From positions 71,039 to 135,038 of the forward strand of contig JAVSML010025185.1 in NCBI GenBank assembly GCA_038503035.1: a DNA stretch of 64,000 nt, read 5' to 3'. Both the position numbers and the translations under genes were made by a program. Shown in pieces: positions 11,530 to 21,962 of the stretch. The DNA comes from Crocodylus rhombifer (lineage: Eukaryota; Chordata; Crocodylia; Crocodylidae). Every line of letters starts with the position of its first letter. Position 1 is the stretch's first letter. A model generated the notes under the pieces. It ran no database searches, was not told the DNA's origin, and worked only from the letters and a program-made list of their open reading frames with translations.

Positions 11530-12960
11530 TCCCCCAAAACCACAGACACATCTCCCTCCTCTCAACTGCCGACAAGATACTTATGAGAGTCCTCCCCAAC
11601 CAGCTGACCAACCATCTAAATGACCTACTGCCTGAGAGCCAATGAAACTTCTGAAAAAGATGCAGAACCAACAACATGGTGTTTGCAGCCTGGCAGCTTC
11701 AAGAAAACTGCCAGGAACAGAACGTTGACCTTCTCCTCACATTCATTGACCTACCCAAAGCCTCCAACATGGTGAACTGTGAAGGCCTCTGGGAAATCAT
11801 GAAGAAGTATGGATGCCCTGTAAAATTCATCAGTATGGTTCAACAGTCTCACAATGGCACGATGGCATGCATCCATGCAAATGGTGAACGCTCCAACTCC
11901 TTTCTGGACACAAAAGGCATCAAGCAGGGCTGTGTGCTTGCACTTACCCTCTTCAGCATGATATTCTCTGCCATGCTGTTGGATGCCTTCCAAGACAATG
12001 ACCTTGGTATGGGGATCAGGTACTGTTTTGATGGAGACATCTTCAACCTGAACAGGCTTTGAGCAAACTCCAGTTCTTGTCAGCCTGTGACAAATCCGGA
12101 CTCACTATTAACATGAAGAAGACTGAAGTGATGTTTCAACTTGTACCTGGCACAACACCCCAGGAACCATATGTCTCAGTTAAAGGCCAACAACTGTTGA
12201 TGCTCAACAAGTTTGTCTATCTAGGCAGCATGCTCCCCCGTGCTGTCCACATCAATGATGAAGTCAACGCAAGACTAGCAAAAGCTAGCATGGCCTTTGG
12301 CAGACTCTGTAAGTCAGTCTGGGACTGCAGAGGCATCAGAATATTGGTGAAGTTGAACGTACAGAAAGTAATCATTCTCCCAACTCTTCTTTACGCCTTC
12401 AAAACCCGGACCATCTACCTACATCATGTCAAGAAACTAAACCACTTCCACCTGTGCTGCCTGTGAAAGATACTAAAGGTGAAATGGCAAGACAAGATTC
12501 TGGACACTGAGGTGCTCGGAAGATCAGCTCTCCCTAGTATTCACACTCTACAAAAACTGGCACAGCTAAGATGGGCCAGCCACCTTTCAAGAATGCCCAA
12601 CACTTACCTTCTGAAGAAAATCTTCTATGGTGAATTGTCAAATGGAGTATACCCTTGCAGTACACCAAAGAAATGGTACAAGGAGACCCTAAATGTGTTC
12701 CTAAAGAGTTTCAACATAGACCCAGAGTTGTGGGAGCAAATTGCTCATGACTGTCTTTCCTGGAAGTCATCGATCCAGAACGGAGCACTGGCCTTTGAAC
12801 AGCAATGCACAGCAGAAGCAATGAAGAAATGTGTGGCCAGGAAAATGAAAACGTCGTGTACCCAGTCCTCATCACTTTTCTTTCCCTTGCTGCAGCAGAT
12901 TGTTCAAGGCAAAGATTGACGGTATGCTTAAGTCACATACGTACCCATGTGACCTAGCCT
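11530..12960 (+). pseudogene. LINE endonuclease/reverse-transcriptase ORF2 relic, FADD box deleted
   Basis: Three plus-strand blocks (about 11540-12062, 12059-12466, 12479-12919) together follow the C-terminal two thirds of a non-LTR reverse transcriptase. Motifs in order are ISLLSTADKIL, LLTFIDLPKASNMVN, GIKQGCVLALTLFSMIFSAML, FNLNRL, SGLTINMKKTEVMF, VYLGSMLPRAVHINDEVNARL, a KLNHFHLCCL block and a final KWQDKILDTEVLGR...LRWASHLSRMP region. Between FNLNRL and the SGLTIN segment, roughly 35 residues that should carry the catalytic FADD motif are missing, and the frame changes at 12058-12062. An in-frame stop separates the last two blocks. The family spans many animals and is often annotated as an endonuclease-reverse transcriptase; I do not assign the clade (RTE-like is possible). 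The element is not functional. Confidence 0.85.
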
Positions 12961-13217
12961 CCACCCCCTCTTTCTCTTTCCTCTCTCTCTTTTCCTCCAT
13001 TTCTCTTTTATCCCCCCCTGTCTCTTTCCCATGCTTTTGGGGTTAGCAGGAAGAGCTATGGGTGTGGCTGCTGATGTGTGACACCCTGCAAGACAAGTCT
13101 CATCAGTGGGGGTTGCCCTTGATTCCTGGGGTACAGGCTAGGGGTTGGGAGTGGCAGACAGTGGAAAGAGCAAAGTAAGATTCTCCTCCTGGCACACTTA
13201 AGTGACACCAGCTAGAT

Positions 13218-13388
13218 CAATGATTCTCCAGCTGGTTTAGCTTCAAGACCACTCTCCATATCTTTTCTAAATTTACATCCATCTCATTGATTTTTCACTT
13301 GAAGCACCAGGAAATTTAGACAAGTGTACCACTAATTTTAAACCAGAAAACAAGTATGCCCCAGGCATCGAATGTTTTGAAAACACTG
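13218..13388. mobile_element. Possible hAT-like MITE
   Basis: The right end TTTTGAAAACACTG has the complement CAGTGTTTTCAAAA, a typical hAT-like terminus. The left end CAATGATTCTCCAGCTGG is a weaker match. The flanking 8-mers agree at only about 5 of 8 bases, so the call is tentative. Confidence 0.35.
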
Positions 13389-15366
13389 ACCTACAAAGAC
13401 AATTGCCTTTGTTTTCCACTGTAGGAAGAAGTGGACTATGTGCTTTAAATATTCTGCTGGATCTCCCTTCTCCACACCTTCTGGGAGTCCTCTTATTGTA
13501 ATTTTATAAAACATGGGAGAAAAAATATCAAATAATTTTAGTTCTCTGCAAGCTCTTTTTCTTTTCAATCATCTTAATTTTATTTTGCAGCTTTATTGCT
13601 GATTGCAGATTTCCCTCCAATTTTATTTCCAAGAATCTGACCCTGTCCCCAGTTTCTTTTCTCTGCTTTGATTTTATTAAGCTATGCCTACCTCCACAAT
13701 GTCAGAAATCAGAGCTTTAAAATCCTTTTACTTAAAGTCCTTTCTGGTTAAAGTTGCTGTTTTGTCTTTTTTTCTTCTGTTTTCTGCCTGTTCTGTTTCC
13801 CCACGCAGCATCCATCTTTGATTCTGCAGACCCTAAGAGCTATTCTGAATGAAGATCTTCAGGAGTTCCCTCTGTAGAGGCAGCTTTTCAAATTGGTCTT
13901 CTTAAGTGGGGGATATATTCTACAAACAAGAGAAATGTTGTTTTCTGGGAGTTGGGGGGCCAGGGATCAACAATGTTTGCTGATTGTGCCATGTATCCCA
14001 TGCAGGCCTAGCTTCAGGCAGCCAGCTTCTTTGGAGATGTTATGTGATCCCCTAATATTCACAGCTCTACTCACAGAAATTTCAGGGGAAAATGAATACA
14101 TACACTCTTCTCTCCCTCATACATTTCTCTTTACATGCCCTCATACTCATAGTTCTCCCACATCTACAACATATTAACCCTCCTCAGTAGTTCCATCTCA
14201 ATAAAGGGAAAAAAAGTTTCATAAACCTATTCACAGGAGGAAAATATATCAGCTTATCTTATTCCACTTGTTACTGAAGCTGAAAAAGCTCTGACCCAAA
14301 TAAGCATGTGCATGTTTCACACAGTTACATACATACACACCCACCTACACACGTACTTATGCATACATGCATGCACACACACATGCTCCTTGTCTTACAT
14401 TTTCTGACCCCTAAGTTTCTGATGTACCAGATGTCATTCACACATCTTCTATAGAGTAATGTCTTCATTGCTGGGCTCTCATACTTCAGAGGAAGATCCC
14501 TTCTCACTCCATTCACAGATATTTGAAAGTTGGGCCTACCCATCATAAAAGGTGTAAAGTACACTTGCCACTTACTTCCCTCTGAATTTTGAGACTCATT
14601 CCTCCAACAAGGGGAGTTGGAAGGAGGAATATATCTATAGATGATTTGGTGGGAAGACATTAACTTCTCCCTTATGCACTTAAAAATTCAACCAAAAAGT
14701 CCACAAAAAAGTATCTTATGCTGCAAAACTGGTGATGCAAGTCCTTAGGCTTAGGCTCACAGCAAGCTACTGCTATATTGGGAGGGCTTCCTAGATCAGG
14801 TGTGTCATAACTACACAAAAGCTGAGCATTATTCTAAAAATAATTAGGTATTTGATGCAGAAGCAATATCTTTAAGCTCATCCACAGCTTGTCTCCTATT
14901 CTGTTCACACGGGGAGTCTTTCCCTGGGTGGAAAGCAGACAGTAGAGCAGCCATAGCTTCTGTCCTACTCCAGGAAGTGGCCGGCAAAGGATACATACGC
15001 ACTATGAGCAATTTAATTAGAAGCTATAAGAACTGCCCCTGAGGCAGGCAGTATTATTTACCTGTCTTTGGTAGGGACTGGCTTGATTCAAGTACCTAAG
15101 TTTTAAGTCACAAGGCACAGTTCATGGAGCATACCGTCTATTCAAATCCAACAGATTTTTTTGTAACACGGTTTCCTTAAAAGCTACACTTTAGATTCTG
15201 AAGGCCTACAAGTGGGTCCTAGCCCACAAGCTGCCTGCATTTCTGGAGTGTCTGAAACCCCAACTGGAGGTGACTTGGTAGCCTCTGAACTCATCACTTG
15301 CTGCTGCCAGTGATACGTGTGGCATCACCATGACCACCACAATGTAATGGAAAAAATAGGAATACC
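13389..15366. other. No gene recognised; includes a CA-rich simple repeat
   Basis: AT-rich DNA. A degenerate CA/CATA tract lies at about 14325-14390. The 111-codon minus-strand frame at 14325-14660 ends in this tract and shows no domain. Confidence 0.55.
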
Positions 15367-15659
15367 CAGTACCATAGGAAGGGAGTGGACAAGGAAGGGG
15401 GTAAGAGTGGCAACTGCCCTGGGCACCAAAGCAAAGGGGTACCAACAAGTGCTGCCCAGCCAGGGTTGGGTATAAGACAGAGCCATGAGCGGCTCATTTG
15501 GGGGGAGGGTGCAGGGATGGGGGAGGGAGGCTTGCACCGCTGTGTGCATTCCTGGGCAAGCATCGGGGTGGGGGGTGCCTCCCAGACCTGTGCGCAGAAT
15601 GAGGGCAGGCTGCTACTGTGGGCTTGCCCTGGGCACCAAACGTCTTTGCTACGGTACTG
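15367..15659 (+). mobile_element. Short hAT-type element with TIRs and 8-bp TSD
   Basis: A 293-bp GC-rich element starts CAGTACCATAGGAAGGG and ends with the complement of CAGTACCGTAGCAAAG, a clear terminal inverted repeat. It is flanked by GGAATACC (15359-15366) and GAAATACC (15660-15667), which agree at 7 of 8. The internal CAACTGCCCTGGGCACC segment resembles the ACTGCCCCAGACCCCGCAC segment of the 6409-6688 copy. It has no transposase. The open frames in it (for example 15385-15675) come from its composition. Confidence 0.8.
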
Positions 15660-15764
15660 GAAATACCCACTCTGATGTTCCAGGATGAGATAAATGGTTT
15701 CCATTCCCAAAAACAGAAAAGTTAGTATGAATAAAATCACTAAATCCTTTGCAAATGAAATCCA

Positions 15765-15850
15765 TCAAGATAGGTTGTTGCCTATGAAAGCTCAAGCCTC
15801 TCTGAACCAGTTAGCCTCTAAAGTGCCACTGTGCTCTATTTTCCACCAAG
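15765..15850 (+). repeat. Interspersed repeat fragment, sauropsid type
   Basis: The string GCCTATGAAAGCTCAAGCC, then CAGTTAGCCTCTAAAGTGCC, matches a short motif pair that I recall as very common in turtle and other reptile genomes. The parent element is not identified here. Confidence 0.5.
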
Positions 15851-16614
15851 TGCAATCTGAAAGAAGAAACAGGACTTTCAATTTCCCAGAATCCTGAGAG
15901 GAGCATGATAAAACCAAGTAAATTTTAAAAATACCTCCCTTGTTTAGAGCCCCTACCAAAACACAAGAGGACTCCATTTCACTTAATGTACACCATTATA
16001 AATACCACGGCATTAAAAGAAATATGGGGGTTCTTTCATGGAAGAAAAAACAAATCCCCAATGTATGTTAGATGTTTTTAAAGGTATACTTTCCCTGTAT
16101 TCAGCAATTCCTCATCAGTCTCTATGTACATGTATTAGGAGTTAAAGGACAAATTACTTTTCCAGTCTAGATCTGCAGCTGAATTAGCTTATGAATCATC
16201 TTACTGATATGCCACAGAAACCCACAGAGAGCCAAATTACAGAACTGTCAAACTCTTTTGATGATTAGTACTCTGAGGGAACTCTAAATTGTTAGATCAC
16301 ATCCCCGGTGGTCCTGCTACAGGAAAATTTTCATATAAAGAAAGGCTTTTTTTTTTTTTTTTTTAAAGTTATTCCCGGAATTCTTTACAGACTTGTCCTT
16401 ACAACTTCAGTCATTATATACTTCTTGTTTCTGTGAACTTGTTATACCCTTTTCTCAAAGTCATTTTAACATACTGTGCGTGGGTATATGTGTTTGTGCA
16501 TGTATAGTTTTATACAGACATTATATATACACATATATGGTGACTTTGAAATATTTAGTAGTTCTAAATATTAATACCAGTATTAATGCTAGTAATTAAT
16601 GCACACACTAAATA
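15851..16614. other. No gene recognised; poly-T run
   Basis: AT-rich DNA with a poly-T tract near 16348-16364 and TA-rich tracts. No gene or repeat end was seen. Confidence 0.55.
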
Positions 16615-16841
16615 CAGCTACTCCTTGCTTAACGTTGTAGTTACGCTCTTGAAAAATGCGACCAAGGGAAATGATGTTAAGCAAATCCAATTACGTCACA
16701 GTAGCTACCTACTAGCAGGCAGCAGCCAAACAACGTTATAACCGAACACTGTGTGATTTTAAATGAGTATGTTCTCTAATAGATCAGCAACGAAATAACA
16801 AAACAACATTAACCAGGATGATGTTAAGTTAGGAGTACCTA
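16615..16841. mobile_element. Tigger/pogo-like MITE with TA target site
   Basis: A 227-bp element has inverted ends: CAGCTACTCCTTGCTTAAC at the left, and at the right the complement of TAGGTACTCCTAACTTAAC. It is flanked by TA (16613-16614) and TA (16842-16843). TA duplication and termini of the form CAGGTACTCC fit the Tc1/mariner superfamily, probably the pogo/Tigger group. It has no coding capacity. AACGTTG and ATGATGTTAAG recur in the interior. Confidence 0.75.
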
Positions 16842-16843
16842 TA

Positions 16844-17419
16844 GTACATAGACTATATATGTAACCTATGTATAATATAGTATGTGCTATATACTAAAAC
16901 TACACTGCATGTATTATATAAGTATAATGCATGCAAATATATACTACATACAAATATAGCCATGTTAATATATATTAAAAATGATTGACTTTTTATGGTT
17001 ACATTCATAGAAGCTAATCCCTGTTCACTTGTATCATAAAAAAAAAAACATACAACATGAGTATGATTCGCAGTGCAGAAGGGGAGGCATAGATCTCCTT
17101 GCCTGACCTGCTTGCAGAAAGCAGGGAGGATGCTCCCTTAGAAAGTATTAAATTACATGAGCGGCTAGACACAGCTCAAATGGCTGGGTTCCAGTCTCCT
17201 TTAAAAAGATTCCAGCATGTGTTTTCTAGCAAATTGGGTCAAATATAGGAAGTGATATTCTAAATAATCACAAAGGAGAGACAGCCAATATGCAGCAGGG
17301 GTTACTGCACCTCAGAGAACTTGTGGGAGCAGATGCAGGAGGAAATAAACTGGGGGTAATTACCATATCTACTCTTCTTTGGGCTTTTACCCCAAGAAAG
17401 ACAAGGGGGAGGAGGGAGG
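16844..17419. other. No gene recognised; TA-rich, then possible Gypsy upstream part
   Basis: TA-rich DNA up to about 17050. The stretch 17080-17419 precedes the Gypsy reverse transcriptase relic directly and may be the decayed internal region before it, but no protein motif could be read. Confidence 0.4.
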
Positions 17420-18358
17420 GAAAAAGATTGTGTGGATTACAGAAAGTGTAAAGCTGTCACCATTCCTGAGGCTTACCCTAGCAGTAGGATAGATGATTTG
17501 CTGGATCCCCTCAGCAAAGCACAAGATACTGGAAGATCCCTTTGGATGAGGATATCCAAAGAAAGTCCGCTTTAATCATGGATATGGGACTGTATGAGTT
17601 AAGTTTTCCCATTTGGGCTCATAAATGCAGGGGCCACTTTCCCGATCAACCCAGTGCTGGCCAGCACAAGATTACATCAACAACATCTCTATCTACTGTG
17701 ACCACTGAGAAGAGCATGAGTCACATGGAAACTGTATTGAAGAGACTTGGAGAAGAGGGTCTAGCTGTTGAAGTGCCTGCATGTAAAATGGGTGCAGCCA
17801 AAGTACAATACATGGGTCACCAGCTAGGGGGATGACAAATACTCCCTGAGGCCAGTAATACTCCGCAGCCTTATGGAAAATGGTGTCCTGGGTGAACTTG
17901 TATTTTGGTGCCCCCGCCCTCACCCCCCACATCAAGTCAGTGGTACTGCAGACAAAGGCAGGTGGGCAGGGGCATTGGGGATAGTGTGGGGACATGGAGC
18001 AGCATGGTGCACAAGACAGGTGGGTAGGCAGGTACCACTGCTGCTGTGCAGGATTAAGGTGGGTGGACTGGAGCAGGCACCACCTGCCTTCACATGCCAA
18101 GCCTCGCTCCTCCTGAGCAGTGGCTAGAGATGGGGGGCAGGCTGGCCTGGACACCATTCTTCCTGCCTGAGGGGATCAGGTGGGGTGGGGCAAGGTAGGG
18201 GGAGAGTGCTGCTGTGAGCATAGGTTGCTCACATGTATGTGTGTGCATATGCACGGTGCTCCTCTGAGCATATTGTCCTGGCAGGTGCCCACATCACCCA
18301 GCCTCTGCCTGAGTCTTTGAAACTTTGAAAGGACAGGCCATTAGGAATTGGCCTGTGC

Positions 18359-18390
<32 letters not shown>

Positions 18391-18960
18391 AAATCAAGCC
18401 CAGTCCTTCAGGGGGCTTGCAGTTTTTACAGGAGATCTGTGAAGGGGTTCTGTGAAATTGTTGCTCCTATGCAAGAAACACAAACCAGATAAGGTGGTTT
18501 TGACAGAGGCCTGTCAGAAGGGCTTCAACCAGGTGAAGAGGTCCTGTCCAAAGGACCTATTTGGGTTGGTCCAGATAAAACCTTTGACCTATGTGCTCAT
18601 GCATCAAATGCAGGCCTGGGAGCAGTATTAACAAAGGTAGGGGATGGGGACAAGAATCATCCTATTGCCTTAAATAAAAAGGCAACTTTGTAAACAGAAG
18701 TGTTCATTGACAGAAAAAAGAATGCTTTGCCATAAACTTGGCTATTAGACAGTTGAAGCACTATTTCTTCGGATGCAATTACAGAGTCTTAACAGATCAT
18801 TTCCCCCTGGTAAGGCTCCACAAGATGACAGGGACCAATGCTAGATTATTGAGAAGAAATTTGATGCTTCAAGAATTTGAAAATTGAAAGTGTCCATATA
18901 AAAAGTAAAGAATATAGTAGTTCATGCATTATCCCCCTTATCCAAAGATGGGAAGTTGCA
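17420..18960 (+). pseudogene. pol: Ty3/Gypsy pol relic: reverse transcriptase and RNase H
   Basis: The fragments follow the order of a Gypsy-type pol. A CVDYRK box with TIPEAYPSSRIDDLLDPLS is at about 17427-17520. A broken FPFGLINAGATF-like region is at about 17605. A YINNISIY segment at about 17668 stands where active copies have YxDD, so both catalytic aspartates are asparagine. MGAAKVQYMGHQLGG follows at about 17790-17835. After an insertion, RNase H motifs appear: FDLCAHASNAGLGAVL (about 18585), RQLKHYFFG and TDHFPL (about 18750-18810), and IVVHALSPL (about 18915), the counterpart of the usual IVADALSR. Stops and frameshifts are frequent. It is an old, inactive copy. No LTRs were recognised next to it. 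Confidence 0.82.
17850..18389 (+). mobile_element. GC-rich insertion in the Gypsy relic, ending in A28
   Basis: Gypsy similarity stops after the MGHQLGG segment and resumes near 18480. The intervening GC-rich DNA ends in an uninterrupted run of 28 A (18362-18389). A terminal poly-A suggests retrotransposition in the plus direction. Target duplications were not found and the left boundary is approximate, so a composite origin is possible. The 84-codon open frame inside has no recognised domain. Confidence 0.5.
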
Positions 18961-19087
18961 TTTATCCTTTGAGTGCATAATCAAATTAGAGTGATTCTTC
19001 TATCAGGAAAAAATCCCCTCTGCTGAGAACTGGCTATACCTGTGCAAGATGGGTAAGGCTAAGGTGCCACAGGACAAGGAGTTGGAC

Positions 19088-19205
19088 CCTTGCACATCTC
19101 AGCTGGTTCTTAGAGGCTAAGCAGCATACAGCACAAAAGAGGTTTGGGGCAGAAAGGCACCCCAACAGTGTGAGAACACCTTGGGAGTGTTTCCTACTGC
19201 ATATT
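19088..19205 (+). repeat. 5S rRNA-like relic (pseudogene or 5S-derived SINE)
   Basis: CATCTCAGCTGGTTCTTAG followed by AGGCTAAGCAGC resembles the internal promoter region of vertebrate 5S rRNA (ATCTCGTCTGATCTCGGAAG, GCTAAGCAGGG). Further on, CACCTTGGGAGTG with CTACTGCATA weakly matches the 5S 3' part. The middle is diverged, so it is not a functional 5S gene. A 5S-derived SINE is the main alternative. Confidence 0.45.
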
Positions 19206-19688
19206 CAACATCATTCAGAACCAGGGTGCATCACAATGGTCAAAAAACCCCCCATAAACTGTAGATTTGTTTTATGCTGATAAACAGAATCAAAGTGATC
19301 ACAATCAGATTTTGCTGTTTTGTTTTTTTTTTTAAGTTTTATGGCAGCAATCCTTTCTTCCTGCATTCACAAAAGGTGATAGAACATAATGCTTCTCCTA
19401 CCAAGATTGTTAGGTAATATTGTTGATTATAAGTTTCCTTGCTGAGCAAAACAAATCTTTATCAAACCTGATGAAAGACATGCAGTTCAGAATAATGACT
19501 ACACTTATCATCATCTTTTCTTTAGAAACTTCCTCTTTTTGTTTGGCTTGGCCCATTTAATCTAAAGCCTCCCATGGCTGCTTATTTTCGATCACTTTAA
19601 ACCACCATTCTTTCCTCTATAGCACCCCAATTCTCTGTTTTATAGCACTCCGTTTTGTAGTCTAAGTACTATATAGCTGGGGAGACGC

Positions 19689-19741
19689 GGGCACACACAC
19701 ACACGCGCACACACACCCACACACACAGAAAGAGAGAGAGA
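19689..19741. repeat. CA/GA microsatellite
   Basis: An interrupted (CA)n run with CG and CC interruptions passes directly into (GA)n. Confidence 0.95.
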
Positions 19742-21962
19742 AAGTTCTTGAATTCACCAAGATTTTGCCTGAAGTAAAATGGCTTGCAGTCAGGTTATAC
19801 AAAAGGATTGCATTCCTTATGTAAAAAGTCATATACATTGGTGCTTCCACAACCTATTTTGAGAAAGGTCCGACTAAACTGGCAGGCAACCATAATGGGT
19901 TGTCGATATCTCCCCCAGATTTCCTAGCAAAGCCAACACGCAAAAATAAAATTTCCCTAAAAGTTAATTTTGGCTGCATACTCCCTAGGGAAAAGAGCCA
20001 CCAAACACAAAAAGTGAAGACCAAAAGCCTGATTCATCATTGACTTGCATCACAAGTAATTTGGAAAAGCAGGACAACTGAGTGTAAGTTTATGTGAGGA
20101 GTGAATTCTGCATTAGAAAGATTTTTACCCAGGTAGAAAAGAGTATGGTATAAGAGTATAGAGAAATGGGATATCAATGTTATTATCTGAGGAATTCGTA
20201 GTTATTGAGAGCACCAGAGGAGGTGGACATGTTCTGCAAACAGTTTGAGGCTCATATGCAGCTCTGTGCTCCACACTACCCTAAGTGTTTTTTTGTCTTG
20301 CCTTGTGCTGGCCGTATGAGCTCTCCGCTTCATCTCACCTAAGCTTCTACTACTTCCAAACCTACATGAAAATTTGAGGAGCCTGGCCCTATGCATTTCA
20401 ATAACACGTCAGTACTTTAGTGATTTGACTTAGTTTAATTCAACAAGCAAGGAAGTAAAAGACATTTTCATTAAACTGTATTTAGTAAACAAGATTATCA
20501 TGCTTATTTTAAAACAAACAATGAAAATTTAGGATGATTACTAAACCACATCATTGTATTGTTCCATAAATTGTTATTGGTTCTTGAAGCAAAGGAAAAA
20601 ATATTTTTTCTTCTTCTAGAATGCAAATAAAAAAAAAACCAAACCACTGTGATTTGAATAAAGACATTATTATTTAAAATCAATATTAGTAATTTTACTT
20701 GTGACTTGAATTAGCTCTCTATTATATTTCTGTAAATCTAGAGTGACTCAGCTTCACTGGGGTTACTTCAGATTTAGACTCATGTAACAGATCTGAGTCA
20801 TCCCTTCTTTGATTGAAAGGCTGTTTGCATATTACTATATTGTGCTGTATTTGTTCCATATTTGTCTTGTCAGAAAGGTTTAAAACAGCTGCTAACAAAA
20901 TCAAATTAAGTGTTTATATAGATAGGCAGAGATAATCACTTTCTATTTCAACCCCTAATACACTGTGTTGATTGTCAAGATCGCAGGTACATTTAAATCA
21001 GTAGATGACACCAAGTGGATTTAAAAGCTTTGAGTATAATCGTCATTCTACACCATTCTCTTGCTTTGCCTAAACAGTGTAAGTTTTTTTTTTTTTTTTA
21101 GATCTACTCTTAACGAAAGAAATTGTAGAACATGATTTCCCATATGAATTATCACATTTCCTGTGATTAAATTTTGGCTAGTTATTATGTTATCCTTTTC
21201 TTTTGACAAGTACAATTACAGTTGGCATGTGCACCCAAATTGTATTTCATTTTTCTCAAGCAGTAGCTCATTATAGGATGGGGAAAGTCTCTGGTAAGAA
21301 GACATAAAAGAAATACTGTACAGATTATGGCTAGCTATTGGTACCTAGCAATTAAAAAAATGTAAAACAGGTGTCACTGTTGCAATATAAAATTAAAAGA
21401 AAACAGGAAAGCCTAAAGGTAGGAAGAACACCTTACAGCTAGACGAAGAATACTTCCCAATACCTAGCCCAAGTATCAGGACTGGGCATTTGAAGTATAG
21501 ATAAGACCTCTCCCTCAGGGCTTTGAGATATTCAACCATTATTGCTGGGCTAATCCACTAATATAAACAAACTCTCCAACCTGAACTCATCCGGTGCACC
21601 ATTGCGCAGAAAACACTGTAAAAACTGATTTCTACTCTATGGCCAAGAATCTCGGGAGTGAACTGATCCTATTTCCAAGGCACTCCTGAATATCCAAGGC
21701 AAAAATTCTCTAAAATCATCATGGAATTGAGTCATTTTGCAGTAAATATTATATTCAGCATTTTTAGTTTGTTTTGGAGCGACTCCAACGGTTCCAATAG
21801 CTAATTTGCGCACATGCATACAATATGCACTCTCCTTACCCATGCATTCCCTAAATGTAAGCCAATCTTCTTGAAAACTAGTTTAATAAAGTGTATAGTA
21901 CCAACTACAAATTCAAAGGATCTTCTAATGAGCTGAAGATGTTGCAATCCTCTAGTGATGAT
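19742..21962. other. No gene recognised
   Basis: AT-rich unique DNA with poly-T (near 21086-21099) and poly-A runs. The short frames lack any domain. Confidence 0.55.

Noticed and set aside
14325..14390. CRISPR-like or regulatory array
   Set aside because: It is a degenerate CA/CATA simple repeat with no spacer structure, in a vertebrate genome.
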